64,000 nt of DNA, from assembly GCA_016191285.1 (NCBI GenBank), contig JACPPA010000016.1, positions 186,001 through 250,000 on the forward strand, read 5' to 3'. The notes under the pieces are model-generated. The model ran no database searches. It was not told the DNA's origin and saw nothing but the letters and a program-made list of their open reading frames with translations. Below, in pieces: positions 17,465-26,241 of this stretch. Origin of the DNA: Gammaproteobacteria bacterium (GTDB lineage Bacteria > Pseudomonadota > Gammaproteobacteria > Ga0077536). How positions within the stretch are numbered: the first letter of the stretch is position 1; every line of letters starts with the position of its first letter. The translations under genes and the position numbers were made by a program.

Positions 17465-18415
17465 TTATGACTGCGCGATGCCAAAGCGTTCGACCGCCCA
17501 CACCACGCGGTCCGCTGGCGTGGTGTGCACGAAGGTGTGCTTATCGATGGTGTCGAGTCGCGTGATCAGGCCCTGGCGATTCGCAATTTGAATGGCGAGT
17601 CCCGGCCGTGCGTTGAGCTCGAGCAAAAGGGGGCCGTGGCGACGATCGAGGACGATATCGACCCCTAAATAACCGAGTCCAGTGAGTTCAAAACACCGCG
17701 CGCCTAGTTCGAGTAGACGCGGCCAGTTCGGAATCGCGAGGCCCGCGAGCGGGGCGCCGAAATCCGGGTGTTCGGTCATCATGCGGTTTTGCCACACGCC
17801 CTGCAGCGTCTGTCCCGTTGCTATATCAATGCCCACCCCCACCGCCCCTTGGTGCAAATTGGCCTTGCCGTCGGAGAGGCGCGTGGGGAGACGCACCATC
17901 GCCATCGCCGGTACGCCGCGGTAGACCAGCAGGCGAATGTCCGGCACGCCTTGGTAACTGACGGGGTCGAGGATGGGATCGACCCGTACGCGGTATTCAA
18001 TCATCGCGCGGTCCGGTACGCCGCCCAAGCTGTAGATGCCGCTCAAAATATTGGAAGCGTGATACTTCACTTCATCGAGCGACAGTCCACGGCCGTCGGG
18101 CTTCACGAATAAGTCCTTGCGTCGGCCATCGATCACGAGCACGCCGCTGCCGCCGGAACCATGGGCTGGTTTGATCACAAATTCTGGATGCGGCGCCAGC
18201 AGTCGGCCCAAGCCGCTCAAGTCATGTTCGGTCGTCAGTACGCCATAGAGCTCGGGCACCGCGATGCCGGCTTCAAGCGCAAGGCGTTTGGTTTTTAGCT
18301 TGTCGTCGACCAGCGGGTAGCGGTGGCGCGGGTTCTGCCGCATGACATACGCGCGATTCCGGGCATTGATGCCGAGGATGCCGCGCCGGCGGAGGTTCGC
18401 CCAGATTCCAAACAT
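17465..18415 (-). CDS. RimK-related ATP-grasp ligase (alpha-L-glutamate ligase-like)
   Basis: A 316-residue ATP-grasp enzyme that should join an amino acid (probably glutamate) to a carboxylate on a peptide or small molecule. The ATP-binding loop GSGGSGVLVIDGR is near residue 86, and the catalytic C-terminal motif GYLGVDIVLDRRHGPLLLELNARPGLAIQIANR provides the metal-binding Asp/Glu/Asn set. It belongs to the group called 'alpha-L-glutamate ligase-like', distinct from ribosomal RimK. It begins 6 bp after the 7TM transglutaminase gene, completing a tight three-gene operon. Confidence 0.88.
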   Translation of the reverse strand: MFGIWANLRRRGILGINARNRAYVMRQNPRHRYPLVDDKLKTKRLALEAGIAVPELYGVLTTEHDLSGLGRLLAPHPEFVIKPAHGSGGSGVLVIDGRRKDLFVKPDGRGLSLDEVKYHASNILSGIYSLGGVPDRAMIEYRVRVDPILDPVSYQGVPDIRLLVYRGVPAMAMVRLPTRLSDGKANLHQGAVGVGIDIATGQTLQGVWQNRMMTEHPDFGAPLAGLAIPNWPRLLELGARCFELTGLGYLGVDIVLDRRHGPLLLELNARPGLAIQIANRQGLITRLDTIDKHTFVHTTPADRVVWAVERFGIAQS

Positions 18416-18421
18416 GCGTGT

Positions 18422-19945
18422 TCAGTCTTTAGCGAGATCTTTAAAGCGAAAAATTTCGCTCAGTCGATAACCCGTATACGTGCCGAACATCAGACATAGG
18501 GCGAGAACCACGAACAGCAGCTCGGGAAAGGCGAACATCCAGTACATCAAATGCGGTTCGGTCATGGCGAAATAACCACCGATGGCCACCACTAAGCTGC
18601 CGATAAATTCCTTGATCGCCGTCAGCGGGCCGCGTTCGTCCCAGGTGATGGACATGCGCTCGATGGTCATGGTCAAAATCACCATCGGAAAGAGCGCAAT
18701 CGATAGTCCCTGTTCGATGCCAAGTTTGGCGCTGAGCAAGCTGATCGTAAGCATGATGCCGATCACGATCACGAGCACGCTTGCGAGCCGGGGCACCAGT
18801 AACAGCCGCAATTTGGCGAGCGCGACCCGAATGGCGAGGCCGGCCGATACGACAATAAAAAATAGCGCAATCCCGGCGGCCAGCCGAGTCTCGCGAAACG
18901 CCAAGGCGACCAGCACCGGCATGAACGTTCCGAACGTAGGCACGCCGACCACCATGCGCATGACCACGATGACCAGTGCGCCGAGCGGTACCATCAGTAA
19001 CACGCGATAAACATTTTGCGTGCGCACCGGCAATGCCGTGAGCGACATGGCGTGCAGACCGGTATCGAATTTGGATTCGACCTTGTGCGCGACGCTTAAT
19101 TGCGTCATCGGCGTGCGCGCGGCGGCGAAGGTCACTTGGACGCGTTTAACGCCATCGGTTTCCACCACCGTCGGATTTTCGTAGGACCAAGTCAAAAAAT
19201 TTTGCGGATAGCCTTCGGCGCCGGTCGTGGGATCGAACCCCTGCCAGTGTTCGCCGTTATGGACTTCGAGCCAGGGTACGAGGTTGCGCTCGACGAATTC
19301 GCTGTCGAGCGCCAAGCCATAAACAATCCGGCTCGGAATTCTGGCGCCGGCCAAGATCCGCGTGAGGAGCATCGGCCACTCGTCAGCGGTCGCGGATTTG
19401 CGGATGAGCTCGACGTTTTGATCCTTCGAGTTGGTCAGCGTCGAAAGCAATAAATTCGAGAAGGTCACGACATCGGCCGATTGCTCGCGCGTTTGTTGCA
19501 GCACGCCGTCGACCGCGGACGCCAGTGGTTCGATGAATTGCGGGACTTCGGGGACCGTCGGTGGCGGCCCATCGACAACTGCCGCGTCACCGTGCTTCGG
19601 ATAAACCTTGATGTGGTAGTAGAGCGCCTGGGCGCCGCGGGCGCGGCGCACGGTCCATACCGCGTGACGCGCGCCGTCCTTGGGTTTACCGACGGCGAGA
19701 CCGTAGCCGCGCGACACGAAATCTTCGTCGAGCACGGCAAAGCCACGCGGCGCGTTCGGCAACGTGAGCTTCACCTTGGCGGGTTGCCCATGGCCCTCGA
19801 AGGCCACTCGGGTTTCGACCTCCCACACCGTGGCTTCGGCCGCGGGATCGAGTGGTATCGCTAGGCGGGTTACTTTGAGATAGGCAATCCCGAGGCCGAG
19901 GCTTGCAAAAATAAACGCCCAAATGAAAACGGCCGACGCTCGCAC
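18422..19945 (-). CDS. Inactive transglutaminase-like domain fused to seven membrane helices
   Basis: A 507-residue inner-membrane protein. One N-terminal helix (AVFIWAFIFASLGLGIAYL) is followed by a large periplasmic region of about 270 residues containing a transglutaminase-like fold (PSRIVYGLALDSEFVERNLVPWLEVHNGEHWQGFDPTTG, lacking the catalytic Cys). Six to seven C-terminal helices then run from about residue 315. This architecture is the recognised 'inactive transglutaminase fused to 7TM' family, always near an ATP-grasp ligase and an aspartyl protease. It starts at GTG 19945 with an AAGGGAA site, 14 bp after the protease gene. Confidence 0.9.
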   Translation of the reverse strand: MRASAVFIWAFIFASLGLGIAYLKVTRLAIPLDPAAEATVWEVETRVAFEGHGQPAKVKLTLPNAPRGFAVLDEDFVSRGYGLAVGKPKDGARHAVWTVRRARGAQALYYHIKVYPKHGDAAVVDGPPPTVPEVPQFIEPLASAVDGVLQQTREQSADVVTFSNLLLSTLTNSKDQNVELIRKSATADEWPMLLTRILAGARIPSRIVYGLALDSEFVERNLVPWLEVHNGEHWQGFDPTTGAEGYPQNFLTWSYENPTVVETDGVKRVQVTFAAARTPMTQLSVAHKVESKFDTGLHAMSLTALPVRTQNVYRVLLMVPLGALVIVVMRMVVGVPTFGTFMPVLVALAFRETRLAAGIALFFIVVSAGLAIRVALAKLRLLLVPRLASVLVIVIGIMLTISLLSAKLGIEQGLSIALFPMVILTMTIERMSITWDERGPLTAIKEFIGSLVVAIGGYFAMTEPHLMYWMFAFPELLFVVLALCLMFGTYTGYRLSEIFRFKDLAKD

Positions 19946-19959
19946 TTAACCCATTCCCT

Positions 19960-20496
19960 TCAATGATCCTTTGACTTCGGACAGGTCGGTTCCGCGTTGT
20001 ATTTAGTTGCCGGGTCGACCACCGCGATGGCGGCGAGAAAACGCCGGCCAAGCAATACCGGATAATTGAATTTGCGCCGATTAACCAGCGTAAATAGCGC
20101 TTGGTAGCGCTCTCTGCCGATGCAGAATTCAAGCTTTACGGCCGGGCGCGTATTCATACTCTGTTTTTTGCCACGCAGCTTGATCGTGACATCGCGCTCT
20201 AATGGACGCTCGACGAGGAAGGTTTCACTTTGTGGATCGCGATGGTCCAACGCCAATTTGAAACGGATCCATTTTTGGCCGTTCTTGTCGAAGCGTTCGA
20301 TATCCGTGGCATGAATCGCCGCGGTCTTGGCGCCGGTGTCGAGTTTGGCCTTGGCGACAAAATCCCACGGCTCGAGACGGATCCGCTCTAGCCAGCCGAG
20401 GGTCAAGAGGTCGCGTGCGGCGATTGGTGCCGCGATGGCCAGCAGGCCGGACAAGATCACCAAGCGAGGCCAGGACGGTCTTGGTGTTAAACACAT
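19960..20496 (-). CDS. Retropepsin-like aspartyl protease (so-called ATP-dependent zinc protease family)
   Basis: A 178-residue exported protein. The signal peptide (LVILSGLLAIAAPIAA) ends near residue 28. The catalytic motif KLDTGAKTAAIHA (Asp53-Thr54-Gly55) is that of retropepsin-like aspartic peptidases, and the flap/strand block YPVLLGRRFL is conserved in the family (PF05618), which older annotation calls zinc protease. It is first gene of the operon protease-7TM-ligase, and the three proteins probably tag, process or sense a peptide at the periplasm/membrane interface. Confidence 0.87.
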   Translation of the reverse strand: MCLTPRPSWPRLVILSGLLAIAAPIAARDLLTLGWLERIRLEPWDFVAKAKLDTGAKTAAIHATDIERFDKNGQKWIRFKLALDHRDPQSETFLVERPLERDVTIKLRGKKQSMNTRPAVKLEFCIGRERYQALFTLVNRRKFNYPVLLGRRFLAAIAVVDPATKYNAEPTCPKSKDH

Positions 20497-20792
20497 GGAA
20501 TGGATTGCCTCGGAGCTAGCAAATATAAGCTTAAGGGGGCGCGTGACGAGTTCGTTATTCTAAAGCGCCGCGCATGCAGCGTGGCGGCCGTACTATACGC
20601 TGAAAGGAGTAGCTGATGTTAGGCTCGGGGCGACGTGCCAGGTCGCGATCGACGTCGCTGTGTGCCTTGACGCCGATTTCGACCATCACTTGCCGGTAGC
20701 GACTGCGCCGGCGTAGCATCCTTGCCGGTGGCCGGCGGCCCCGCGTGGGCGCGCAATACCAATCCTCTCGACACGCAGCTCAGGTACTTGCC

Positions 20793-21746
20793 ATGAATTA
20801 TTTTGAGAATAACTCGTTGTCGATCGGCAACACGCCACTGGTGAAGCTAAATAAAGTAGTCCCACAAAATAACGCGTTGGTGTTGGCCAAAATCGAGGGG
20901 CGCAATCCGGCCTATTCCGTGAAATGTCGAATAGGCGCGGCGATGATTTGGGATGCCGAAGCGCGTGGCGTGTTGAAACCAGGCATGGAAGTGGTGGAGC
21001 CGACGAGCGGCAACACGGGAATTGCGCTGGCCTTCGTGTGCGCGGCGCGCGGTTACAAAATCACGCTGACGATGCCGGAGACGATGAGTTTGGAGCGGCG
21101 CAAAGTCCTGAAGGCGTTTGGCGCCAACTTGGTGCTCACCGAAGGCGCGAAAGGCATGAATGGCGCCATCGCCAAGGCGGAAGAAATAGTGGCGAGCGAT
21201 CCGCGCCACTATTTCATGCCGCAGCAATTCCAGAATCCCGCGAATCCTGCGATTCACGAGAAGACCACGGGTCCTGAAATTTGGGCGGCGACCGACGGCA
21301 AAGTCGATGTCGTGATCGCGGGTGTCGGTACCGGTGGCACGATCACCGGTATCAGCCGGTATTTAAAACGAATCCAGGGGCGAAACATTTTAGCCGTCGC
21401 CGTCGAACCCGAATCGAGTCCGGTCATCACCCAAAAGCTCGCTGGCGAAGCGTTAAAACCAGCCCCACACAAGATTCAAGGCATTGGCGCGGGGTTTATT
21501 CCGGGCACGTTGGATTTGTCGGTGGTCGATCAAGTCGAGCGGATCTCAAACGAGGAAGCGGTCGAATTCGCACGGCGCTTGGCGACTGAAGAAGGCATTC
21601 TGTCCGGGATCTCGTGTGGCGCTGCCGTTGGCGTCGCCGCGCGCCTCGCCGCGTTACCGACGATGGCAGAAAAAACTATTGTCGTGATCTTGCCAGATGC
21701 TGGCGAACGCTATCTGTCGAGTGTGTTGTTCGAAGGGCTTAGCTAA
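20793..21746 (+). CDS. cysK: Cysteine synthase A (O-acetylserine sulfhydrylase)
   Basis: PLP enzyme forming cysteine from O-acetylserine and sulfide. The product is 317 residues from ATG 20793; an upstream in-frame ATG at 20745 would add 16 non-conserved residues. The PLP lysine lies in [19 protein letters not shown], the substrate loop is [13 protein letters not shown], and the PLP phosphate site is [10 protein letters not shown]. The blocks [25 protein letters not shown]-type match CysK rather than CysM. It sits alone, 77 bp before queE, and could draw on sulfide also handled by the SQR at 32936. Confidence 0.95.
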   Translation: MNYFENNSLSIGNTPLVKLNKVVPQNNALVLAKIEGRNPAYSVKCRIGAAMIWDAEARGVLKPGMEVVEPTSGNTGIALAFVCAARGYKITLTMPETMSLERRKVLKAFGANLVLTEGAKGMNGAIAKAEEIVASDPRHYFMPQQFQNPANPAIHEKTTGPEIWAATDGKVDVVIAGVGTGGTITGISRYLKRIQGRNILAVAVEPESSPVITQKLAGEALKPAPHKIQGIGAGFIPGTLDLSVVDQVERISNEEAVEFARRLATEEGILSGISCGAAVGVAARLAALPTMAEKTIVVILPDAGERYLSSVLFEGLS

Positions 21747-21823
21747 AATCATGCCGGCGTAGCGCTCGGCGGTTGCCGGATGTGCGTTTTGAACCCGATC
21801 ATATTGTCTAACGCCGAGCGAGC

Positions 21824-22432
21824 ATGCGGATCAGCGAAACATTCCACAGCATTCAGGGCGAAGGGCACCTGACCGGCAAGCCGATGTTTTTCATTCGCGC
21901 CCAAGGGTGCGCCGTGAAATGCCCGATTCGCGAGATCTGCGATCAACCGGAGTCCCTGGGCTTCAAGGGCGGCGAAGAAACTCGCGCCGAGGCGTTGGCC
22001 GAACAGGCGTTGCAAGCCGTGGGTCCGCGAGGCTGGGTTTGTATTACTGGCGGTGAACCGCTCGAGCAGCCGGATTTCGATGAACTAGTCGCCGAGTGTC
22101 GCCGGCGCGGCTTGTACATCAATGTCCAAACCTCAGGAACGCATCGTGTCAATGCCCCGTGGGATTGGTGCACGGTCTCGCCCAAAGCCGCGGTCGATCA
22201 ACTCGAGATGAACTTCGCGCAAGAACTGAAGGTCATCTATACCGGCCAGGCGGTCGCGACGCTGCGTGAGTATTACGAAAAATTCTCAGCTTGGAATTAT
22301 TATCTGCAACCCTGCTGGCGCGACGGCGCGAGCAATCAGGCGGCGACCCTCGAGATGGTATATCGATTAAACAGAGAGGGCATGCAGTGGGAGTTTTCGG
22401 CGCAGTGGCATAAATTTCTTGGCGTTAAATAG
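21824..22432 (+). CDS. queE: 7-carboxy-7-deazaguanine synthase QueE-like radical SAM protein
   Basis: Radical SAM enzyme converting 6-carboxytetrahydropterin to 7-carboxy-7-deazaguanine, a step to queuosine. Residues 5-18 (ETFHSIQGEGHLTG) and ITGGEPLEQPDFDEL are characteristic QueE blocks, followed by YINVQTSG and SPKAA. The cluster-binding cysteines read GCAVKCPIREIC, giving Cys29, Cys33 and Cys39, i.e. CX3CX5C. The canonical spacing is CX3CX2C, and the frame is clean, so this is a real variant and not a frameshift. Length 202. No other queuosine genes are adjacent. Confidence 0.8.
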   Translation: MRISETFHSIQGEGHLTGKPMFFIRAQGCAVKCPIREICDQPESLGFKGGEETRAEALAEQALQAVGPRGWVCITGGEPLEQPDFDELVAECRRRGLYINVQTSGTHRVNAPWDWCTVSPKAAVDQLEMNFAQELKVIYTGQAVATLREYYEKFSAWNYYLQPCWRDGASNQAATLEMVYRLNREGMQWEFSAQWHKFLGVK

Positions 22433-22531
22433 CCGTTTATTCACGCGCTACTGGGGCGCACGCGCTGGAGTCGATGACCCGCTGCCGGTGGCTATCGAAT
22501 CCGCGCGTGCGCCATTTCGAATGGCGCCCAT

Positions 22532-22651
22532 TTAAACGAGGGTGGGATACGCGAGCTTATTCGCCAGCTCGCCGATTAAATACGCCCAGCCGGCGATGCT
22601 TAAGATGGTCGTTACCACGGTGATGGCAAGTTCATGGGTTTGAAAATTCAT
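22532..22651 (-). CDS. Small 39-residue membrane protein, twin 2
   Basis: A 39-codon gene with an excellent ribosome site (AGGAAGGAA) before ATG 22651. The product MNFQTHELAITVVTTILSIA continues into a single hydrophobic helix with a Trp (GWAYLIGEL) and ends NKLAYPTLV. It has the same length, layout and C-terminal pattern (KLA-P-T-I/L) as the gene at 22913-23032. No family is recognised. A perfect hairpin CGCCATT-TCG-AATGGCG follows the stop at 22510-22526 and may end transcription. Probably a subunit or regulator of a membrane complex. Confidence 0.7.
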   Translation of the reverse strand: MNFQTHELAITVVTTILSIAGWAYLIGELANKLAYPTLV

Positions 22652-22808
22652 GGCTAGATTCCTTCCTAATGACGGTTGAATAGAGGATGTCGAGTTTTAG
22701 GTTCTGGCTCGACATGGGAGAAAGGTTAACGTCGCGATGTAACCGTCGAATTACAATATGTGCGTAGATTGTTTGTGTTTTGTAACGCGATCGATCCAGG
22801 CATTACGT

Positions 22809-22838
22809 AAAAAAAATACCGCGCGACAGGCGCGCGGT
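22809..22838 (-). terminator. Intrinsic terminator after small-protein gene (twin 1)
   Basis: On the minus strand ACCGCGCG pairs with CGCGCGGT around a short loop and is followed by eight T residues at 22816-22809. It lies about 75 bp after the stop codon of the 22913-23032 gene and supports that gene being a separate transcription unit. Confidence 0.8.
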
Positions 22839-22912
22839 TACAAAAAGCGCGCGATTGGGACAGGTGATGGGGAGGGGGGAGATCCCAGATTCGCGCGCTA
22901 ATGGGAGCCAGA

Positions 22913-23032
22913 CTAAAGGATAGTCGGGACCGCCAATTTGGTGCTGAGATAAGTAATAAAGCCGGCCCAGGTCGCGATTCCAACGAGACCTACCACGAGC
23001 GAACCAATGAACTCTTGGGGATACTTGATCAT
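22913..23032 (-). CDS. Small 39-residue membrane protein, twin 1
   Basis: A 39-codon gene with a near-perfect ribosome site (AAGGAGAACG) before ATG 23032 and its own intrinsic terminator downstream. The product starts MIKYPQEFIGSLVVGLVGIA, has one membrane helix including TWAGFITYL and ends STKLAVPTIL. It is paralogous to the 22532-22651 protein by length, Trp position and tail. The N-terminus is short and mildly charged. It lies between queE and the hybrid kinase gene. No function can be given; strength of the expression signals suggests high translation. Confidence 0.75.
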   Translation of the reverse strand: MIKYPQEFIGSLVVGLVGIATWAGFITYLSTKLAVPTIL

Positions 23033-23156
23033 ACGTTCTCCTTACCAACTAATTTCGATGCTTAAATCGGATGGCTTACGCTTAAGTTGCCGCTTACCTT
23101 GGAAATTAGTCTAGAACCTGAGTGTTTCTGATCGATTACGAATCGCCGGCGATTTG

Positions 23157-25280
23157 TTATTCCTTTGTATCATCGCGACCGGGCAGCAAGGATTCAACCA
23201 AACGTCTAAAGTGCGGAATATCGAGCGGCTTCTTAACCAGGGCGCGGATCCCTAGTGCGCGCACCGAATCTTCATTGATCTGATCACTGTATCCAGTGTA
23301 GAGCACGATCGGCAATTGCGCCCGGGCCTGCAGCAGCTGGGTAGCGAGTTCGGTGCCAGTAAGCTGCGGCATGGTTTGATCGAGGATCGCGACGTCATAG
23401 GCATCGAGGTGAGTCCGGAAATGGTCAGCCGCGGCTAGGCTGTCATCAAAACTGGTGATCGTTAGGCCCCAGCCCTCCAGTAACTCGCGCATGAATTCGC
23501 CGACTTCACGATTATCGTCCACACACAAAACGCGGCCGCTGAGCTGCAGTTGAGAGGCCGGACCATGCACGGCGCGCGGGTTCGGAGACGGCGTGGTCAG
23601 TGCGTCCGGATCGCAAGGCAAAAGGACTCGAATCGTGGTGCCACGACCCGCTTCGCTCTTGACCACCAGATGTCCGCCGTACTCATGCACGATGCCGTGG
23701 ACAATGGCCAGCCCCATGCCAGTGCCCTTGTTCGATTCCTTGGTCGAGAAAAACGGCTCGAACATGCGGCGCTGGACGTCGGGCGGGATGCCCGGCCCAG
23801 TATCGGTGATCGCGAGTTCGACAAACGCGCCATCCACGGGTTGCCGGCACGACGCGCAGCAGAAGCAATCCGTGCAATTACGTTCGGAAAGTTCGATGGT
23901 GAGTTGGCCGACACCGTTCATCGCGTCCCGGCTATTAATACAAAGGTTGACCAGCACCTGTTCGAATTGGAGCGGATCGTGCACGGTGGCCGGCAGCGAC
24001 GGCGGCGCCTTGATCGCAATCGCGACGCTGGCGGGGAGCGTTGATTCGAGGAGCGACATGGTCTCGCGCGTGATCTGGGCGAGGTCGACCGGGCGCGGAC
24101 TCCCGCGACGACCGCGGCTAAACATCAGCATTTGCTGGATTAAATCTTTCGCACGCGTGCCTGAGCGGTGTGCGCGATCAAAATAACGATTCAGCTTATC
24201 GTCGCCAAAATGCTCGGCGTGATCTTTCGCGAGTTCGACGTAGCCCAGGAGTCCGGTCAGGATGTTATTAAAGTCGTGCGCGATACCACCGGTCAGTTGA
24301 CCGATGATTTCCATGCGCTGCGCGTGCCGGAGCTGTTCTTCCAGTGCCGCACGTTCCTCTTCGGCGCGCTTGCGATCGCTGATATCTCGAACAATTTGCA
24401 AAATATGCGTGCTGCCGCGGAATTGCACCCGTACTGCACGATATTCCAATGACAGCGGCGCACCGTCCTTGCTCGCGGTGACGCCTTCGCTACAGGCCTT
24501 GCCGTCAATGACCACGCGCTCGTGGAAGGCCTTGGCGCGCAGCGCCTTGGCGTGTTCAAAGTTGGGCGTGAATTCGTAGATCGAGCGGCCGATGAGTTCC
24601 TCGCGGCGATACCCGCTCAATTGCACTAGCGCCCGGTTAACATCGACGATCATCCCGTCGGGTGTCAGCATCGCAATCCCATCGAGAGCCGCGTTAAACA
24701 CCGCACCGTAGAGTTCTTCGCTCGCCTTTAACGCGGCTTCGGTGCGCGCGCGTTCGATCTCGACCACCACACGGTCGGAGAATAGTCGAAGCAACGCTTC
24801 GGCGCGCTCCGGCGAACGCAGCGGCGCGTGAGTGAGGACCGCCATGCAACCCAGCGACTGGCCATCGGCGCCGGTGAGCGGCAGCCCAGCGTAGCCGCTG
24901 ACGTTATGCGCTTTTAGCTCTTCCGTCGGAAATAATTGCTGCACGCCACGTGGGTAACAGCGATAGGTTTTCCCCACGACGGTTTCGCACGGCGAGCCTG
25001 TCAGCTCGTATTCGCGATTACGGATCCATTGCCCATCCGCGAGCATCGCCAGCACCTGCATCGATTGCGGTTTGGCGGGTACGGCAACGGCTATCATCGC
25101 GATGTCCGCTTCGACCAGTTCCGCCAGGCTACCGACCAGATCTTCAAACACTGTTTCGCGGCGCGCGCTCGATAAGGCAATCGCGGCTTTTAAGAAGAAC
25201 TGCTCCTCGGCTGACGAGTTTTTATCGCACAGCAGATCGACAATGGACGCGCTTGATTTAGTGGTTACCGGAGGGGTCAT
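23157..25280 (-). CDS. Hybrid sensor histidine kinase (GAF-PAS-HisKA-HATPase-receiver)
   Basis: A 707-residue cytosolic hybrid kinase. Residues about 40-190 form a GAF domain, about 200-315 a PAS domain (YGAVFNAALDGIAMLTPDG) with PAC segment, and HisKA follows with the phospho-acceptor in GGIAHDFNNILTGL (His near 340). The HATPase domain has NLCINSRDAMNG, DTGPGIPP and GTGMGLAIVHGIVHEYGGH. A C-terminal receiver has the Asp in VAILDQTMPQLTG. Inserted in the HATPase domain is a cysteine cluster NCTDCFCCASC (Cys469-Cys478). No membrane helices. An OmpR-type regulator gene lies 147 bp upstream on the same strand and may be its partner. Confidence 0.92.
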   Translation of the reverse strand: MTPPVTTKSSASIVDLLCDKNSSAEEQFFLKAAIALSSARRETVFEDLVGSLAELVEADIAMIAVAVPAKPQSMQVLAMLADGQWIRNREYELTGSPCETVVGKTYRCYPRGVQQLFPTEELKAHNVSGYAGLPLTGADGQSLGCMAVLTHAPLRSPERAEALLRLFSDRVVVEIERARTEAALKASEELYGAVFNAALDGIAMLTPDGMIVDVNRALVQLSGYRREELIGRSIYEFTPNFEHAKALRAKAFHERVVIDGKACSEGVTASKDGAPLSLEYRAVRVQFRGSTHILQIVRDISDRKRAEEERAALEEQLRHAQRMEIIGQLTGGIAHDFNNILTGLLGYVELAKDHAEHFGDDKLNRYFDRAHRSGTRAKDLIQQMLMFSRGRRGSPRPVDLAQITRETMSLLESTLPASVAIAIKAPPSLPATVHDPLQFEQVLVNLCINSRDAMNGVGQLTIELSERNCTDCFCCASCRQPVDGAFVELAITDTGPGIPPDVQRRMFEPFFSTKESNKGTGMGLAIVHGIVHEYGGHLVVKSEAGRGTTIRVLLPCDPDALTTPSPNPRAVHGPASQLQLSGRVLCVDDNREVGEFMRELLEGWGLTITSFDDSLAAADHFRTHLDAYDVAILDQTMPQLTGTELATQLLQARAQLPIVLYTGYSDQINEDSVRALGIRALVKKPLDIPHFRRLVESLLPGRDDTKE

Positions 25281-25427
25281 GGAACAATCCTCGCCGCACT
25301 ATTCGCGGGCTATGGGAAGAGTCTAGCAACCCCCGCGCCCCAAGAAAGGTCACAAATACAAAATCACTACCGGCGGTTACAAATCAATAACATTGACCTC
25401 ACCCATGCCGGGGACCGGGCGTATACG

Positions 25428-26159
25428 TCAAGCTCGCGGTGGCACGAACATGTAGCCGACGCCGCGCATAGTCTTGATGGCCTGCGGGTTTTCGGGATCC
25501 GCTTCGATTTTGCGCCGAAGGCGGGCAATTCGAATATCGATACTGCGGTCGAAGGGATCCCAATCGCGGTTGCGCGTCAAGGTCATCAGTTGATCGCGGG
25601 ACAGCGGTCGATTCGGCCGTTCGGCAAAGACTTTCAATAAGTCGAATTCGGTTCCGGTAATCGGGATCTCATGGCCGGTGGCGTCAAAAAGTTGATGGCT
25701 ATCCAAATCCAGCCGCGCCGCGCCAAAGGCAATGCGCGGCGCCGTCAACGGTTCGGCGTTGGGCGCCGCGATCGACGGTTCGCGCTGATACCGCCGGAGT
25801 ACGCTTTTCACGCGGGCCCGCAGTTCGCGCAGATCGAAGGGTTTACTGACATAGTCGTCGGCGCCCACTTCAAGCCCGACGATGCGATCGATCGTATCTC
25901 CCGCGCCCGAGACCATGACGATGGCAATGTCATATTGTTCGCGAATGAAGCGCGCTAACGACAGCCCATCCTCGCCGGGCAAGTTGATGTCGAGCAAGAC
26001 CACGTGCGGGACATGTTCGCTCAATAATTCGCGCGCTTCAGCCGCGTTACCGGCGAGTAGCACGCGATATTGATTGTCGCCGAGGTAATCAGCGAGGAGT
26101 TCGCGGATCGTCGAATCATCGTCCACGACCAGCAACGTAATTTCGGGTTCGGTAGTCAT
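25428..26159 (-). CDS. OmpR-family response regulator
   Basis: A 243-residue DNA-binding regulator. The receiver has the acidic pair VVDDDS, the phospho-Asp in VVLLDINLPGEDG, and Lys in VSKPFDLREL. The C-terminal winged helix starts near residue 140 and contains LLKVFAERPNRPLSRDQLM, RSIDIRIARLRRKIE and GVGYMFVPP. It precedes the hybrid kinase gene in the same direction, so the two are probable partners, although the kinase's own receiver complicates the phosphorelay. Targets are unknown. Confidence 0.92.
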   Translation of the reverse strand: MTTEPEITLLVVDDDSTIRELLADYLGDNQYRVLLAGNAAEARELLSEHVPHVVLLDINLPGEDGLSLARFIREQYDIAIVMVSGAGDTIDRIVGLEVGADDYVSKPFDLRELRARVKSVLRRYQREPSIAAPNAEPLTAPRIAFGAARLDLDSHQLFDATGHEIPITGTEFDLLKVFAERPNRPLSRDQLMTLTRNRDWDPFDRSIDIRIARLRRKIEADPENPQAIKTMRGVGYMFVPPRA

Positions 26160-26241
26160 CGCGCAGCGGCCTTTTCGAAGTAATGCGTGTAATAGTGCCA
26201 GATTACGCTAAAATTTCCGCACCAAATTCGAGGCGCGTTGC

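Noticed and set aside
22726-22983. Minus-strand 85-residue frame near the twin small genes
   Set aside because: It runs across an intrinsic terminator and overlaps the better-supported 39-residue gene in another frame.
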